A stretch of DNA of 64,000 nt from PALSA-693 sp963834725 (lineage in GTDB: Bacteria > Actinomycetota > Acidimicrobiia > Acidimicrobiales > Palsa-688): NCBI GenBank assembly GCA_963834725.1, contig CAWICN010000001.1:310001-374000 (forward strand), read 5' to 3'. Of the stretch, positions 26,224 to 35,827 are shown piece after piece. The stretch's first letter is position 1, and every line of letters begins with the position of its first letter. Both the position numbers and the translations under genes were made by a program. A model generated the notes under the pieces. It saw only the letters and a list, made by a program, of their open reading frames with translations. It made no database searches and was not told the origin of the DNA.

Positions 26224-27294
26224 ATGGATGTCGGAGTGCAGACGTTGTTTTCGAGCCACGGCTGGGAGGGTGTGACCGACGGGCAGGTGTACCGGGAGGA
26301 CACCGGGTTGGCGCTGTTGTCTGAGGAGTTGGGGTTCGATTGCGTGTGGGCGGTCGAGCACCACTTCTATGACTACTCGTTCTGTCCGGACAACACGGAG
26401 TGGCTGGCGGCGATCGCGGCGAAGACAAGTCGTATCGACGTGGGCACGGCGGCGGTGATCATGCCGTGGAACGAGCCGCTTCGGGTCGCCGAGAAGGTTG
26501 CGCTGCTAGACCACATCGCCGAGGGCCGCTTCCGCTTCGGGATGGGCCGCGGCCTGTCCCGCCGCGAGTACAGCCACTTCCGCGGGATCGAAATGGACGA
26601 GTCACGCGACCGGTTCGACGAGGGAGCCGCCATGGTGGTGAAGGCGCTGAAGACCGGTTGGATCGAGGGGGAAGGACCGTTCTACCCGCAGCCCCGGACG
26701 GCCATCCGTCCCGCACCGGAGCGTTCGTTCAAGGGTCGGATCTACGCGGTTGCGACATCGGAGGACTCACTCGAGGCGGCGGCTCGGCTCGAGGCGGCGA
26801 TGGTGATGTTCGCCGACCGATCGTGGAAGGGTCGCCTCCCGGCTATCGAGAAGTGGCGAGGTATGTACCGCGAGTTCACCGGAGCGGAGCCGCCGCCGCC
26901 GCTGATCTGCGACTTCGTGTACTGCCATCGCGATGCCGACGTGGCTGGCGAGCGCGGGCCTCAGTACATGGCGACGTACTTGGAGAGCGTGCTGGAGCAC
27001 TACGAGGTCATGAGCGACCACTTCGCCTCGACGAAGGGGTACGAGGCCTATGCGAGCGCCGCGGGGGCACTCCGACGAATGGGCGCGTCCGGTTTTCTGG
27101 AGGGTTTCCTCGACGCCACCGCCTACGGGACGCCAGAGCAGGTGTTAGCCAAGTACCGGACTCGGTGGGATCTGCTCGGCCCGTTCGAGGCGGCGCCGGC
27201 ATTTCGTTTCGGCGGCGTCCCCTATGCGGAGGCTGAGGCCAGCATGCGGCTGTTCGCCGACGAGGTCCTGCCTGAGCTCAAGTCGTGGGGCTGA
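26224..27294 (+). CDS. LLM-class flavin-dependent oxidoreductase (luciferase-like)
   Basis: A 356-residue bacterial luciferase-superfamily TIM barrel that uses reduced FMN or F420 for monooxygenation. Typical features: LALLSEELGFDCVWAVEHHF near the N-terminus (family consensus A..AE..G..S.W..EHH), RIDVGTAAVIMPWNEPLRVA, EKVALLDHIAEGRFRFGMGR with the conserved DH.S.GR..FG.G signature, and RMGASGFLEGFLDATAYGTP at the end. AAAGGAG lies seven bases before the ATG. One base separates it from the SDR start, and a Rieske oxygenase follows, so the operon is probably for degradation of an aromatic or terpenoid/steroid-like compound. Confidence 0.93.
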   Translation: MDVGVQTLFSSHGWEGVTDGQVYREDTGLALLSEELGFDCVWAVEHHFYDYSFCPDNTEWLAAIAAKTSRIDVGTAAVIMPWNEPLRVAEKVALLDHIAEGRFRFGMGRGLSRREYSHFRGIEMDESRDRFDEGAAMVVKALKTGWIEGEGPFYPQPRTAIRPAPERSFKGRIYAVATSEDSLEAAARLEAAMVMFADRSWKGRLPAIEKWRGMYREFTGAEPPPPLICDFVYCHRDADVAGERGPQYMATYLESVLEHYEVMSDHFASTKGYEAYASAAGALRRMGASGFLEGFLDATAYGTPEQVLAKYRTRWDLLGPFEAAPAFRFGGVPYAEAEASMRLFADEVLPELKSWG

Positions 27295-27295
27295 C

Positions 27296-28075
27296 GTGGA
27301 CCTTGGCTTGGTCGGTCGCGTCGTGGTGGTGACTGGTGGAGCGTCGAACATTGGGCGCGCCCATCTGCTTCGCCTTCGCAGATGAGGGCGCGTCGATCGC
27401 CTTGTTCGACCGATACGCCGCCATGGCCGCCCGCATCCCTGCTGACACCCGGCGCAAGGGATCGCAGGTGACGCCGTTTACCGTCGACCTCACGCAGGTC
27501 AAAGCGGCAGCTTCGGAGGTGACGGCTGTGGAGGCCGATCTCGGCCCGTTCGCCGTCCTGGTCAACAACGTGGGCTGGAACGGGCGCTCTGAGTTCGTCC
27601 TCGATCTCCCGCCCGAGCGGTGGGAGCAGGCCTACCGCCTCAACTTGTTCCCGACGTTAAAGGCCACGCGGGCCGTCCTACCCCGCATGGTCGAGCGATG
27701 CGACGGCTCGATCGTGTCGATCTCGAGCGATGCGGGATTCGGGAAGTTCCGTATGGGCGACTACGGCCCGATGAAGGCGGTGTGATGGCATTCATGCGGG
27801 TGATCGCCAAGGAGTACGGGCGTTACGGTATCCGGGCCAACTCGGTGTACCCGGGGCCGGTCGTCCACAACCCGACGAATTGGCGAGCGAGCCTGCGGCA
27901 ACAAGACATCGGAATCGGAGCGCGAGGTGGCCAATATCACGAGTGGCATACCGTTGCGTCGCCGATCGGAGGCGATTGACATCGCGGGGCCGTGCTCATG
28001 CTATCTGCCGCCCCGGCTTGTCAGCTCACCGGTCAGGTGCTGAGCCTGTCCGGCGGCTTCGCCATGCCCCGCTGA
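27296..28075 (+). pseudogene. Short-chain dehydrogenase/reductase, multiple frameshifts
   Basis: Begins at GTG 27296 as VDLGLVGRVVVVTGGASNIG (Rossmann TGG.SNIG motif), shifts frame near 27360 to FADEGASIALFDRYAAMAAR, then VLVNNVGWNGRSEF, SIVSISSDAGFGKFRMGDYG (catalytic Ser; Tyr in DYGPMKA). It shifts near 27780 to VMAFMRVIAKEYGRYGIRAN and SVYPGPVVHNPT, then to NITSGIPLRRRSEAIDIAG, and ends in a further frame as LTGQVLSLSGGFAMPR. All catalytic SDR elements are present across four shifts. In an operon between an LLM oxidoreductase and a Rieske oxygenase it should oxidise a pathway alcohol. Decay or indel errors. Confidence 0.75.
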
Positions 28076-28106
28076 GACTCATAAGACGGATCGGAGACCA
28101 GCCACC

Positions 28107-29267
28107 ATGCGCCACGAACGACAGGTCGAGTTGCTCCAGCGAGTGGCCGACGCGGGCGAGCATTTCAAAGGTTTGCAGGCCCCCGAGTGCCTGACCCATC
28201 CGGCCGCGGTTTACACAGACCAGGAACGGTTCGAGCGTGAGCGGCGCCTGCTGTTCCGCCAGGGGCCGGTTTTCTTCGCCCTGAGTCCAGCGATACCGAA
28301 TCCGGGCGACTATCTCGCTGACACGGTCGGCGGGGTGCCGTTGGTCGTCGTCCGCCAGCCCGACGGGAGCCTCCGGGCGCTGGTCAACGCCTGCCGCCAT
28401 CGTGGTGCCCCGGTGGTCGCCCCGGGGATCGGCAACGAGAAGGGACGTTCGTTCAGCTGCCCATACCACGGTTGGGTTTACGGCACCGATGGTGCCCTTA
28501 AAGGTCGGCCGCTGTCGGGCGGCGCCTTCGACGATGTGACCATCGATTGCGGGCTGTATCGTGTCGCCCTCGCCGAGCAGTACGGGCTGATCTTCGTGCG
28601 CCCAGGCGGGGACAAGCCGATCGACGTCGACGAGCTCCTGTCGGGCGCCCAGAACGACCTCGCCGACTTCGACCTCGGCCGCTACGTGCACGTGGAGACC
28701 CGCGTCCACACTTGGAAGATGAACTGGAAGCTCTTCCTGGACACGTTCACGGAGAGCTACCACATCCGCACCCTGCACCACGACACCCTGTTCCCCCGCT
28801 TCAACTCCGACTGCACGATTTACGACGGATTCGGTCGCCACTGCCTCTCGATCGGGTTGCGGGCCGATGTGCTGGACGAGACTCGCAAGCCAGTCGAGGA
28901 ATGGTCGATCCTGCCCTACGGCACCATCCAGTACTTTCTCCTGCCACGCGGTCTCGTGGTCCACCAGATCGACCACATCGAGACCTGGCAGGTCGAGCCG
29001 ATCGACGTGCGTACCTCCCGACTGACCACCTCGATCTTCGCCCCGACCAAGCCCGACACCGACAGGGCGTCGAAGTACTGGAAGAAGAACCTCGACCTGC
29101 TTCTCAAGGTGACCGGCACCGAGGACTTTCCGCTGATGGAGCGGATCCAAGGCAATCTCGACTCAGGCGCGTTGCCCCAGCTTGTGTACGGTCGCAACGA
29201 GCCTCCGCTCATCCACTACCATCGGGAGCTCGACAAGCTTCTCGACGATGACGGGAGCGAGGCCTAA
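28107..29267 (+). CDS. Rieske non-heme iron aromatic ring-hydroxylating oxygenase, alpha subunit
   Basis: A 386-residue oxygenase component. The Rieske [2Fe-2S] motif is complete: CRHRGAPVV at about residue 92 and CPYHGWVYGTDGALKG about 20 residues later. The catalytic domain carries the mononuclear iron site, NWKLFLDTFTESYHIRTLHH, with the usual Asn-Trp-Lys, Glu-x-Tyr-His and His spacing. Such enzymes add O2 to aromatic rings or O-demethylate, using electrons from a reductase not found in the window. It follows the broken SDR by about 30 bases on the same strand. The preferred substrate cannot be inferred. Confidence 0.93.
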   Translation: MRHERQVELLQRVADAGEHFKGLQAPECLTHPAAVYTDQERFERERRLLFRQGPVFFALSPAIPNPGDYLADTVGGVPLVVVRQPDGSLRALVNACRHRGAPVVAPGIGNEKGRSFSCPYHGWVYGTDGALKGRPLSGGAFDDVTIDCGLYRVALAEQYGLIFVRPGGDKPIDVDELLSGAQNDLADFDLGRYVHVETRVHTWKMNWKLFLDTFTESYHIRTLHHDTLFPRFNSDCTIYDGFGRHCLSIGLRADVLDETRKPVEEWSILPYGTIQYFLLPRGLVVHQIDHIETWQVEPIDVRTSRLTTSIFAPTKPDTDRASKYWKKNLDLLLKVTGTEDFPLMERIQGNLDSGALPQLVYGRNEPPLIHYHRELDKLLDDDGSEA

Positions 29268-29470
29268 GAGAACTGGAGTTGCCCCGGGTCGGCTGGGGTG
29301 AGGGGATTGAACCGGGCGTAGGTTCGACCGTGATTGGTCCTTGGCCGGCACAAGGCGCCCAGGGCGGCAACGCCTTTGCCTTGGAGTGGAGCGTCGGCGA
29401 GGCGTCGAGGTGCGGTGGTTGGCCGCCATGCCCACCTGGTAGTAGCGCCACAAGTCCGAGACCCCTTTTC

Positions 29471-29750
29471 TCATCTGACACCACCGCCGCTCGCGCCGGC
29501 CCTGGGGGTTGGTGACCAGTCGCAGGATCCGGAACTCAGCTGAAATCCGGCCGGGCGGCGTTGCCACTCGTAGAACACGTCCGGTATCAGGGTGGTGCGA
29601 TGGCCGGCGAAGGCCCGCCGATACGCGCGTTTCGTTGCGACGGTCTCAGCCCGGATGTTGATCATCCGGTTACCGACCTTGGGATCCAGTCCTCTTGGAT
29701 TGCGCACCGGAAGAGCAGGTCAGCCTGTTGTAGGTGTGTGGCCGACGTAG
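29471..29750 (-). pseudogene. SOS response-associated peptidase (SRAP/YedK) remnant
   Basis: The frame reads RNPRGLDPKVGNRMINIRAE, TVATKRAYRRAFAGHRTTLI and PDVFYEWQRRP, then loses similarity. This is the core of the SRAP/HMCES family (D...GN.MINARAETV.....FR.AF..RRCL.P.DGFYEW). The N-terminal catalytic Cys2 and the C-terminal half are missing. SRAP proteins crosslink abasic sites in single-stranded DNA; this copy cannot. Confidence 0.6.
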
Positions 29751-29936
29751 CTGTAGGTGATGATCAGAAACGGCTCGCGGCGATCGCCTGATCGGGCTTC
29801 GCCCGCCACGGCGGGTGAGGGGGGGATTCGTGGCCGGGTCACTCCACACCTGGCTGACACGATTACCGTACAGATCAGTTGCCGAATCTGCTCGGTCCGG
29901 GCCGCCCCCGTCAGTTCCGAGCGCGACACCGGGGAC

Positions 29937-30320
29937 TCAGAACATCCCATGTGAGTTCGCTGATGACTCGGGAATCACCTGGAGCACGTCCCAGTGCTCA
30001 ACCACCTTGCCCTGGTCATCGAATCGAAAGATGTCAATCCCCGCATAGTCGTAGTCACCGGGCCAGGACTGGAAACAGTGGAGCACGACAAGGTCTCCCT
30101 CGGCGATCGTCCTCTTGAACTCCACACGCTTATCGGGATACTCGCGGGCCATCCGCTCGAAGTACTCGACGAACGCGTCCTTGCCATCGCCCACTCCGGG
30201 ATTGTGCTGGATGTAGGTCGCACCCACATACCGTTCGATGGCCTCCGCGGGCCGACTCTGGTTGAACATCAGATCGTAGAAGGCCATGGCCGTTTGCTTG
30301 TTCTGCTCAGGGTTCGCCAT
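29937..30320 (-). CDS. SnoaL-like ester cyclase / NTF2-fold protein
   Basis: A 127-residue NTF2-like protein: NKQTAMAFYDLMFNQSRPAE, ERYVGATYIQHNPGVGDGKD, AFVEYFERMAREYPDKRVEF and VVLHCFQSW, then GIDIFRFDDQGKVVEHWDVL. The HNP..GDG and W D V(L/I)Q..P features match SnoaL-type proteins annotated as ester cyclases or hydroxylases. Start at ATG 30320 rather than the further upstream methionine because the sequence before it is not family-like. It is convergent with the Rieske operon, with the SRAP remnant between, and carries no signal peptide. Confidence 0.8.
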   Translation of the reverse strand: MANPEQNKQTAMAFYDLMFNQSRPAEAIERYVGATYIQHNPGVGDGKDAFVEYFERMAREYPDKRVEFKRTIAEGDLVVLHCFQSWPGDYDYAGIDIFRFDDQGKVVEHWDVLQVIPESSANSHGMF

Positions 30321-30932
30321 GAGAAATGCTAACCCTACGGCCGCCCCGAACCGGACAACGAAGACCTCTTCGCAGACGTAGCCCACCGAGCAGAGCGACG
30401 GAACCCGGCCGGCCGCACGCGACCACTTAGGGTGACCTATCCTGATCGCGGTCGAGTCGCCCGGATCGGTGCCGAATCGGAGTGACTTGCTGGGACGTTC
30501 GACACGATCAGTGCGGCGTCGTTCTGGGATACCTTCCCGGGCGCGGCGGTCGCCTTCATGCTAAGCTAAGCTAAGCATGTCAAGCGCGGCCGGCGTCTCC
30601 CCTCGCGGCACTTATGCCTGTAGGGGCCGGCGGACTATGGGATAGCGGCGGTCGGGATATTGGGACGATACGCGAGTGACACCTCAAAGGTGACTCGGTA
30701 CGGCACTCGGGGCTTCTGGTCCTGCTCTATGCCCAAAAGGTCGCAGCCATAAGCTGCTCGATATCTCAAGCGGCACCAGGGCGCCTGGCGCGGCACATTG
30801 GTGACGCGCCGAGGTAGCCGACCGTTTGGGATATTGGGCATGACCTCACAAGCGGGGACTCTGGTCTCCGCCCTGAGCGTTATCTCTGCGCTTTCGGGCG
30901 GCTGGGCGAGTCGCGTGGCCCTTGCGCCCCCC
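30321..30932. other. Intergenic region with a short tandem repeat
   Basis: About 600 bases without a convincing gene. At 30561-30575 the five-base unit CTAAG is repeated three times, flanked by ATG and CATG. An open minus-strand frame (30635-31009) ends in VTFEVSLAYRPNIPTAAIP but has no recognisable family and overlaps the next gene. Confidence 0.4.
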
Positions 30933-32054
30933 TTAGTTGAGCGGCGTGCTAGGCGTGATGGTCCGGTTCCGCACGGCTCTCTCCACTGTGGTCTGCGAAG
31001 TCGGCCCACGGCGTCGTCGGGGCAACCGAGGGACGGTCGTGATTGATTCGCATATCAAGTCGGTGTAGGCGTCCTGTTTCAAACGGGTCGACAGCGCCTG
31101 AGCGTCGTTCTTGAGCTTGGCGGTGAGTGTGGCCACAGTGAGGCCGGCGGCGCCGAGACTGCTGGTCAGCGCTTCTAGCCAGCGGGCCGGGTGTGGGGAG
31201 CTGACGGCGAAGGTGAACACCAGCACGGCGGCCAATCCGACTCCGCCCAACAGTAGCTGGGGCAGGAAGGTGCTGGCGGCCTTGAAGGTCACTCTCCAGT
31301 TGCGAATCAGACGGTAGGGGTGGATTATCCGGGTGGGATCCTGGTCGAGTACCAGAAGCTCATACCAGTTCCGTATCTGGTTGTAGAGGTCGGCTCGGAC
31401 AGTGGGCTGTCGTCGCCACTCCGTGTCTCGCGCGACCAGCTTCCACACCTCGAGCGATCCCGCGATCGCGGGCGCCGAGTAGGTCTGCAGATATCCCGAG
31501 AGACGCCCGGACAGGCGGGATAACTCGGAGCAGCGAAGCGGGTCGAAGAGGAACAGCCAGCTGCTCCATCCCTTTGGTGCGTCGGGATCGAGCGCCCAGT
31601 AGCACTCGGCTAGGCCCCGTCCGAGTTGATAGCCGCACGCCTGGGTGTCCGAGGTGGCTGTCAGCAGGTCCTGGGCATGGGCGTCGAACTCGAAGATGAG
31701 GCCAGACAGAGCCTCCCACGCTCTCGTCGCGGAAGAGGAGGCGTCGCCCTGCTTCTGACGGACCTGGGCCAAGTAGCGGGCCGCTCGATCGATGTCCACT
31801 CCAAAGTAGGAGCCGTCGGGCCGAGCATCGACCCGCAACTTTCGAGCCAGGAACCCGAGCGTGTCCTGAGCCTCGATGCGTAGCTCCTCCGCCGAGCGTT
31901 CGATTCGCAGCGGCAGGGGGAAGCCATCTCTCTCGGGAACGATTACGGAAACCCCTCGGGGGCCGTCCGGTCGATTGCGTCCCCTCACCTCGGCCACATA
32001 CCACCCAAGGCGAATGGCCGACTGGACTTCGGCCCGGTCAGGCGGTGGAGACAT
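30933..32054 (-). CDS. Membrane-anchored protein of unknown function, coupled to a phosphoesterase
   Basis: A 373-residue protein. The N-terminal about 255 residues are soluble and helical (AIRLGWYVAEVRGRNRPDGP, WEALSGLIFEFDAHAQDLLT, KGWSSWLFLFDPLRCSELSR, RADLYNQIRNWYELLVLDQD). Two membrane helices follow near residues 270-320 (FLPQLLLGGVGLAAVLVFTF and LEALTSSLGAAGLTVATL), with a basic C-terminus. I do not recognise a named family. Its ATG lies 17 bases inside the end of the phosphoesterase gene upstream, so the two are translationally coupled and probably act together, the membrane protein perhaps holding or regulating the enzyme. Confidence 0.65.
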   Translation of the reverse strand: MSPPPDRAEVQSAIRLGWYVAEVRGRNRPDGPRGVSVIVPERDGFPLPLRIERSAEELRIEAQDTLGFLARKLRVDARPDGSYFGVDIDRAARYLAQVRQKQGDASSSATRAWEALSGLIFEFDAHAQDLLTATSDTQACGYQLGRGLAECYWALDPDAPKGWSSWLFLFDPLRCSELSRLSGRLSGYLQTYSAPAIAGSLEVWKLVARDTEWRRQPTVRADLYNQIRNWYELLVLDQDPTRIIHPYRLIRNWRVTFKAASTFLPQLLLGGVGLAAVLVFTFAVSSPHPARWLEALTSSLGAAGLTVATLTAKLKNDAQALSTRLKQDAYTDLICESITTVPRLPRRRRGPTSQTTVERAVRNRTITPSTPLN

Positions 32055-33660
32055 CGGCTTCCCTCGGTGCCTGGAGCTGTGGGCGCCTCCACGGGCGTGC
32101 CGGGTCGGCCAGCTTCGGCGGCGTCAAGAACGTGGCCCGATTGAAGTCGACCATATCATCCAGCGGGTTGTTCGCCGCCCGGTCCCGATTGGTCAGCGGA
32201 GGCAGGTTCCAGTTAGCCTCGATCATCTTGAGGACCGATGTGTGATCGTACACGACATTCGAGACATGGCTGGGCTTTGAGTATGGGGAGACGATGGCTG
32301 CCGGCACGCGGAAGCCTAGTCGGTTGAACCGGTCGGGCCCAGTGTCGATGGCTTGAAGCTTCGACCAATCCCCAATACGCCGCAGGAGCCACTTGAGCGG
32401 GCCGCGGGCCTGTAGGAGGCTTCTGGCCGGGACGTCATCTGGAGGCTCCGCCTCGCAAGGCGGTACGTGATCGAAGTATCCTCCGTGCTCGTCGTACAGC
32501 CAAACGAGCAGTGTGTCCGGCCATCCCCTTCCCCGCATAACGGCCTTGATCACCTCGGCGGCGAACCCCTCACCGATCTGGACATCCTGGGGATTCTCCT
32601 CTGAGCCGGCTTGAAGATCGGGATCGACGATACTAACTGCGGGCAGCTGCCCAGCTTCGGCATCTACGAGAAACTGCTCGATATGCCGAAGGTGCCGACT
32701 GCACCGCCATAGGCCAAGCGGGTACAGATCCGCGGTGAACTGCAGATTGCCGGTGCCAACTTTGATGGCTTGGGGGATGAAACCGCTCAGCGCGAGCCGG
32801 AACCGCCGCAGGGCCCTCAAGCCGGGGCTGCCCAGCGCTCGCTTGGACACGGCTCTCCATCCGGCCACATGGTGGTAGTTCGCCCAGGTGACTCCGTACC
32901 GGTCCAAGAGGTCGAAGATCGTGCCGGACCGGGGATAGTCGAACGTTCCAGCCAGCACGTCGTCGATGAGCCCGTTGGCGGTCCCGGCTACGAGGTATCG
33001 TCGATTGGGAAAGGTCGGGCCGAGGAGGGAGCAGTGCCACCGGTTGGCCAGGGCAAAGGTCCTCGCCAAGGAGGCGTAGAAGGGCAGATCTTTCTCGGTC
33101 CAGAACCCCATTGCCACCCTTGGATCGCCACCGGAAACGGTTTGCTCGATGCTCGACACAAACCCATCGTTGGCTCCGTCGGCATACTGGATATGGCTGG
33201 CGTGCCAACTCTGGGTGGGTACCCCGCTGCGCTGAATGGTGCTAGGCAGGGGGTACGGGCGTACTATCCCGCCGTTGAGCTTCTCGTTCGCGGGCCCCCA
33301 TTCGCCCTGAGCGTCCTTCGTCAGACCGTCACCGACCCCGAGCGTACCGAAATAGTTGTCAAACGAGTGATTCTCCATCATCAGGATCACGATGTGCTTG
33401 ATCTTGGAACCCGGGGCGCTCACTCCCAGCCCCCGATTCGAGTCCGGCCTGTTCCCGAGGTCGTCGTCCCGGCTCCGATGACGCAAGTGCCACCGGGCCA
33501 GCCCGCGATCAGCCGCTTCCCACACGGCGATAGATACTGCCACGAGTCGAGTCTCGGTATGAGGATCCTTCCTGGCCCACGTCCGCTTGGCATACGCGAG
33601 GGAGGCGATCCGCCGGGTACGGCAGGCTGGTTGGTGGGTCGAAGAGGAGCAGAAGTACAC
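32038..33660 (-). CDS. Phosphoesterase family protein (phospholipase C / acid phosphatase-like)
   Basis: About 500 residues of the PF04185 phosphoesterase family. Hallmarks: IKHIVILMMENHSFDNYFGT (metal-binding Glu-Asn and nucleophile region), FALANRWHCSLLGPTFPNRR, then DTLLVWLYDEHGGYFDHVPP with the catalytic DEHGG..DHV, and RVPAAIVSPYSKP, VYDHTSVLKMIEANWNLPPL near the end. Members hydrolyse phosphoester bonds in phospholipids or other substrates, usually outside the membrane. No convincing signal peptide is seen; the first about 80 residues are poorly conserved and the true start may be internal. Its 3' end overlaps the membrane-protein gene by 17 bases. Confidence 0.88.
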   Translation of the reverse strand: MYFCSSSTHQPACRTRRIASLAYAKRTWARKDPHTETRLVAVSIAVWEAADRGLARWHLRHRSRDDDLGNRPDSNRGLGVSAPGSKIKHIVILMMENHSFDNYFGTLGVGDGLTKDAQGEWGPANEKLNGGIVRPYPLPSTIQRSGVPTQSWHASHIQYADGANDGFVSSIEQTVSGGDPRVAMGFWTEKDLPFYASLARTFALANRWHCSLLGPTFPNRRYLVAGTANGLIDDVLAGTFDYPRSGTIFDLLDRYGVTWANYHHVAGWRAVSKRALGSPGLRALRRFRLALSGFIPQAIKVGTGNLQFTADLYPLGLWRCSRHLRHIEQFLVDAEAGQLPAVSIVDPDLQAGSEENPQDVQIGEGFAAEVIKAVMRGRGWPDTLLVWLYDEHGGYFDHVPPCEAEPPDDVPARSLLQARGPLKWLLRRIGDWSKLQAIDTGPDRFNRLGFRVPAAIVSPYSKPSHVSNVVYDHTSVLKMIEANWNLPPLTNRDRAANNPLDDMVDFNRATFLTPPKLADPARPWRRPQLQAPREADVSTA

Positions 33661-33836
33661 CGGTTATCGCGACTTCAGTGGCAATGGACCATCTGAGGTC
33701 GAACGCGCCTCGATTTCGGCGTTCCGATCGTTGCTGATGGTATCGGTGGCCGTATCGGGGAGCGTTTTGATCGATGCTCGCCAGGCTGGACGACACCACT
33801 TCGAGGACACATGCAAGGCTCAACTCTAACTCTAAC

Positions 33837-33948
33837 CTAGCCCTGGCAACCGACCTTTCCGGAACGTCTTCTGCGCGGCGAGCACGACGGAGAATGCCTC
33901 CTTAGAAAGCTGGTACTCCACCTTCGAGTCGAAGGAAAGTCGGATCAT
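33837..33948 (-). CDS. Short reading frame, possible gene remnant
   Basis: A 36-residue frame from ATG 33948: IRLSFDSKVEYQLSKEAFSV then VLAAQKTFRKGRLPGLG. The frame stays open upstream with VPIRIGLGALAGLT, which looks like the preceding strand or helix of a longer protein. The composition is protein-like, unlike flanking frames, but there is no RBS and no recognised family. It may be the surviving C-terminus of a deleted gene. The rest of 33661-34593 shows nothing else. Confidence 0.3.
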
Positions 33949-34593
33949 CGTTAATCCGGCGAGGGCACCCAGACCGATGCGGATAGGGACGCCAAATGTG
34001 GGAGGGGCGCCTGGGACAACAAGCTGGGCTGGTGGTAAATACCGCCGCCTTACAAAGGTCGGGCGCGGCGGTCTTCAGGGAGTCACTTGTAGGCCACGAG
34101 AAAGAGTCGACGATCTCCTCGAGGGGTTCGACACCCGCAGCCTCAAGCAACCACCCGAATGACCTGACGCCCGCGAGATGTCTCAGAACAGGTGTCCCAA
34201 TAGGACCACCGAGAAAGCGCCCAGAACGCGGGTCCGGGCGGCGTTATGGCGTGGTTGGAGTAAGCCGACCGCACGCGCCCAAAAGGTGCATAACCCCAAC
34301 CGGCGCTCTTCCGTCCCGGTCGGCGACTGTCATTCTGTGCGCCACCAGCCCCCGTCCCGTGACGGTCGCGTCGCACCTTTGGTCGCGCGTTATTGGCGCA
34401 TGAACGGAGGTCACCCGTCACTAGAGGTCAGGGTTCCATTATGATCTCGAAGATGAGTTCATGCCGGACGGGGATGCCGCGTTCCTGCAACCGGATGAGG
34501 GAAGCTCCTACCACGACACCCCACCAACGCCGAGCGCGTAGGATCGCCGCCGGAGCTGTACTTTCGGGACTTCAGGCTACGAGGAGGGGATCT

Positions 34594-34896
34594 ATGAGCG
34601 TGTTGATGATGCTACGAGTGAAGGGCGACGCAGCGAAGCTTGAGCAACTGTCGCAGGAGAGGCCCAATTTCTTCTCCGATATCACGACCAAGGCCAAGGG
34701 ACTGGAACTCATCTCGCACCGGTTCTGGGCTACTGACGGTGAGATCCTCGTTGTCGACGAGTGGGAGACGCAGGAAGGTTTTCAGACCTTCTTCGCCGGC
34801 ACACCTGAGGTCGGGGAAGTCATGGCCTCAGCGGGCGTCACGGAGGAGCCTGTGCCCACCTTCTGGCGGTCCGTTGCGGTCGGCGGCCAGGGCTGA
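34594..34896 (+). CDS. ABM-fold (dimeric alpha-beta barrel) small protein
   Basis: A 100-residue protein, MSVLMMLRVKGDAAKLEQLS, then FFSDITTKAKGLELISHRFW, ATDGEILVVDEWETQEGFQT and FFAGTPEVGEVMASAGVTEE. The beta-alpha-beta-beta layout with DEWE..E.F..FF matches antibiotic-biosynthesis-monooxygenase or stress-responsive alpha-beta barrel proteins. The ATG is preceded by GAGGAGG about seven bases away, which fixes the start. It stands alone and its substrate is unknown. Confidence 0.75.
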   Translation: MSVLMMLRVKGDAAKLEQLSQERPNFFSDITTKAKGLELISHRFWATDGEILVVDEWETQEGFQTFFAGTPEVGEVMASAGVTEEPVPTFWRSVAVGGQG

Positions 34897-35110
34897 CCTT
34901 CAAGTTCCGGCCGGACTTATGGGAACCTTTCTGGGGTCAGTGTGAGCGGCTTCTCCTGCCCTCTCCGGTTCCCGGCCAGGCCCATGACGTAGCCCCAATA
35001 GCGGCCGGTAACTCGGGGGGTCGGGGCCACGGATAGGAACTGCGCCTATTCCCTACCGAGATCTGGCGGAGTAACCCCCGTGTGTGGGATGACCCTGTTG
35101 TGTCTCGGGG

Positions 35111-35809
35111 CTAGATGTGCGAAAGCCCGCCCACCTGGACCACGGTGTCCGGGTGGGCGGGCATTTCACGGCGTACCGGCTGACGGGGGCCAGTGCTGGC
35201 GCGTGCTTGTGCCTCGTGACGGGCTACCCGGATGGATGCGGCTGCGAGGGCGATGGCGGCGTAGATGCCGAGGACGACGATGGCGGTTCCGGGCCTTAGC
35301 AGTCCGGCGGAGTGGTGCACGGTGACGGCCGTCTCGAGGGCGGTTCCGGGCAGGTATTGACGGAGGCCGGCGGGAAGGAACTGGCCGAGTGTGACCCCTC
35401 CGAGGATGACCATTATCAGGGCGGTGGTCGCTCCGGCGGTGTGTCGGACGAGGCCGCCGAGGCCGACGCCGAGGATGGCGACGAGGCTTACCCCGATGGC
35501 ACCGAAGATGATGGCCTGCAGCACGCCGGGGTGCCCAAAGGACGCTTGGAGGTGCTTGGCGGCGAAGACCCGCTGGCCGGCTTCGAAGCTGACGAGATCG
35601 CAGAGCAGTACCACTGGGAACACGAACGCGGCGCTGACCGCTGCTTTGGCCGCCAGCACCACGCGTCGGGTGGGTGTGGCGGTGAAGGTGGACCGGATCA
35701 TCCCGGTGGCGTATTCGGCCGTCACGGTCCGCACGGCCAGCGACGCGAGCAGCGCCGCGCCGATGAGGAAGACTCCGCAAGGGAATCCACGAGCGGTTCC
35801 GGAAACCAA
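35111..35809 (-). pseudogene. ABC-2 type permease, N-terminally truncated
   Basis: A 232-residue frame with about five membrane helices: LIGAALLASLAVRTVTAEYA, TGMIRSTFTATPTRRVVLAA, KAAVSAAFVFPVVLLCDLVS, ASFGHPGVLQAIIFGAIGVS, LGGLVRHTAGATTALIMVIL and GTAIVVLGIYAAIALAAASI. The EYATGMIR(S/A)(S/T) signature is typical of ABC-2 exporter permeases of about 260-280 residues. The expected first helix and loop (about 60-80 residues) are absent and the only start is a TTG at 35809. A serine hydrolase gene ends at 35828, so a deletion or rearrangement joined the two. No partner ATPase nearby. Confidence 0.65.
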
Positions 35810-35827
35810 GGACCTTTGCGGGTCCGG

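Noticed and set aside
28026..29150. 374-codon minus-strand frame opposite the Rieske oxygenase
   Set aside because: The plus strand encodes an unmistakable Rieske protein; the opposite frame only mirrors its codons.
30561..30575. Three copies of CTAAG as a possible CRISPR or regulatory repeat
   Set aside because: Only three five-base units with no spacers; too short for anything beyond a simple tandem repeat.
30635..31009. Minus-strand frame before the membrane-protein gene
   Set aside because: Only its last 40 residues look protein-like, no RBS or family is seen, and it overlaps a supported gene.
34897..35110. Possible promoter or attachment site between the ABM-like gene and the permease
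   Set aside because: No inverted repeat, tRNA end or hexamer pair could be defended.
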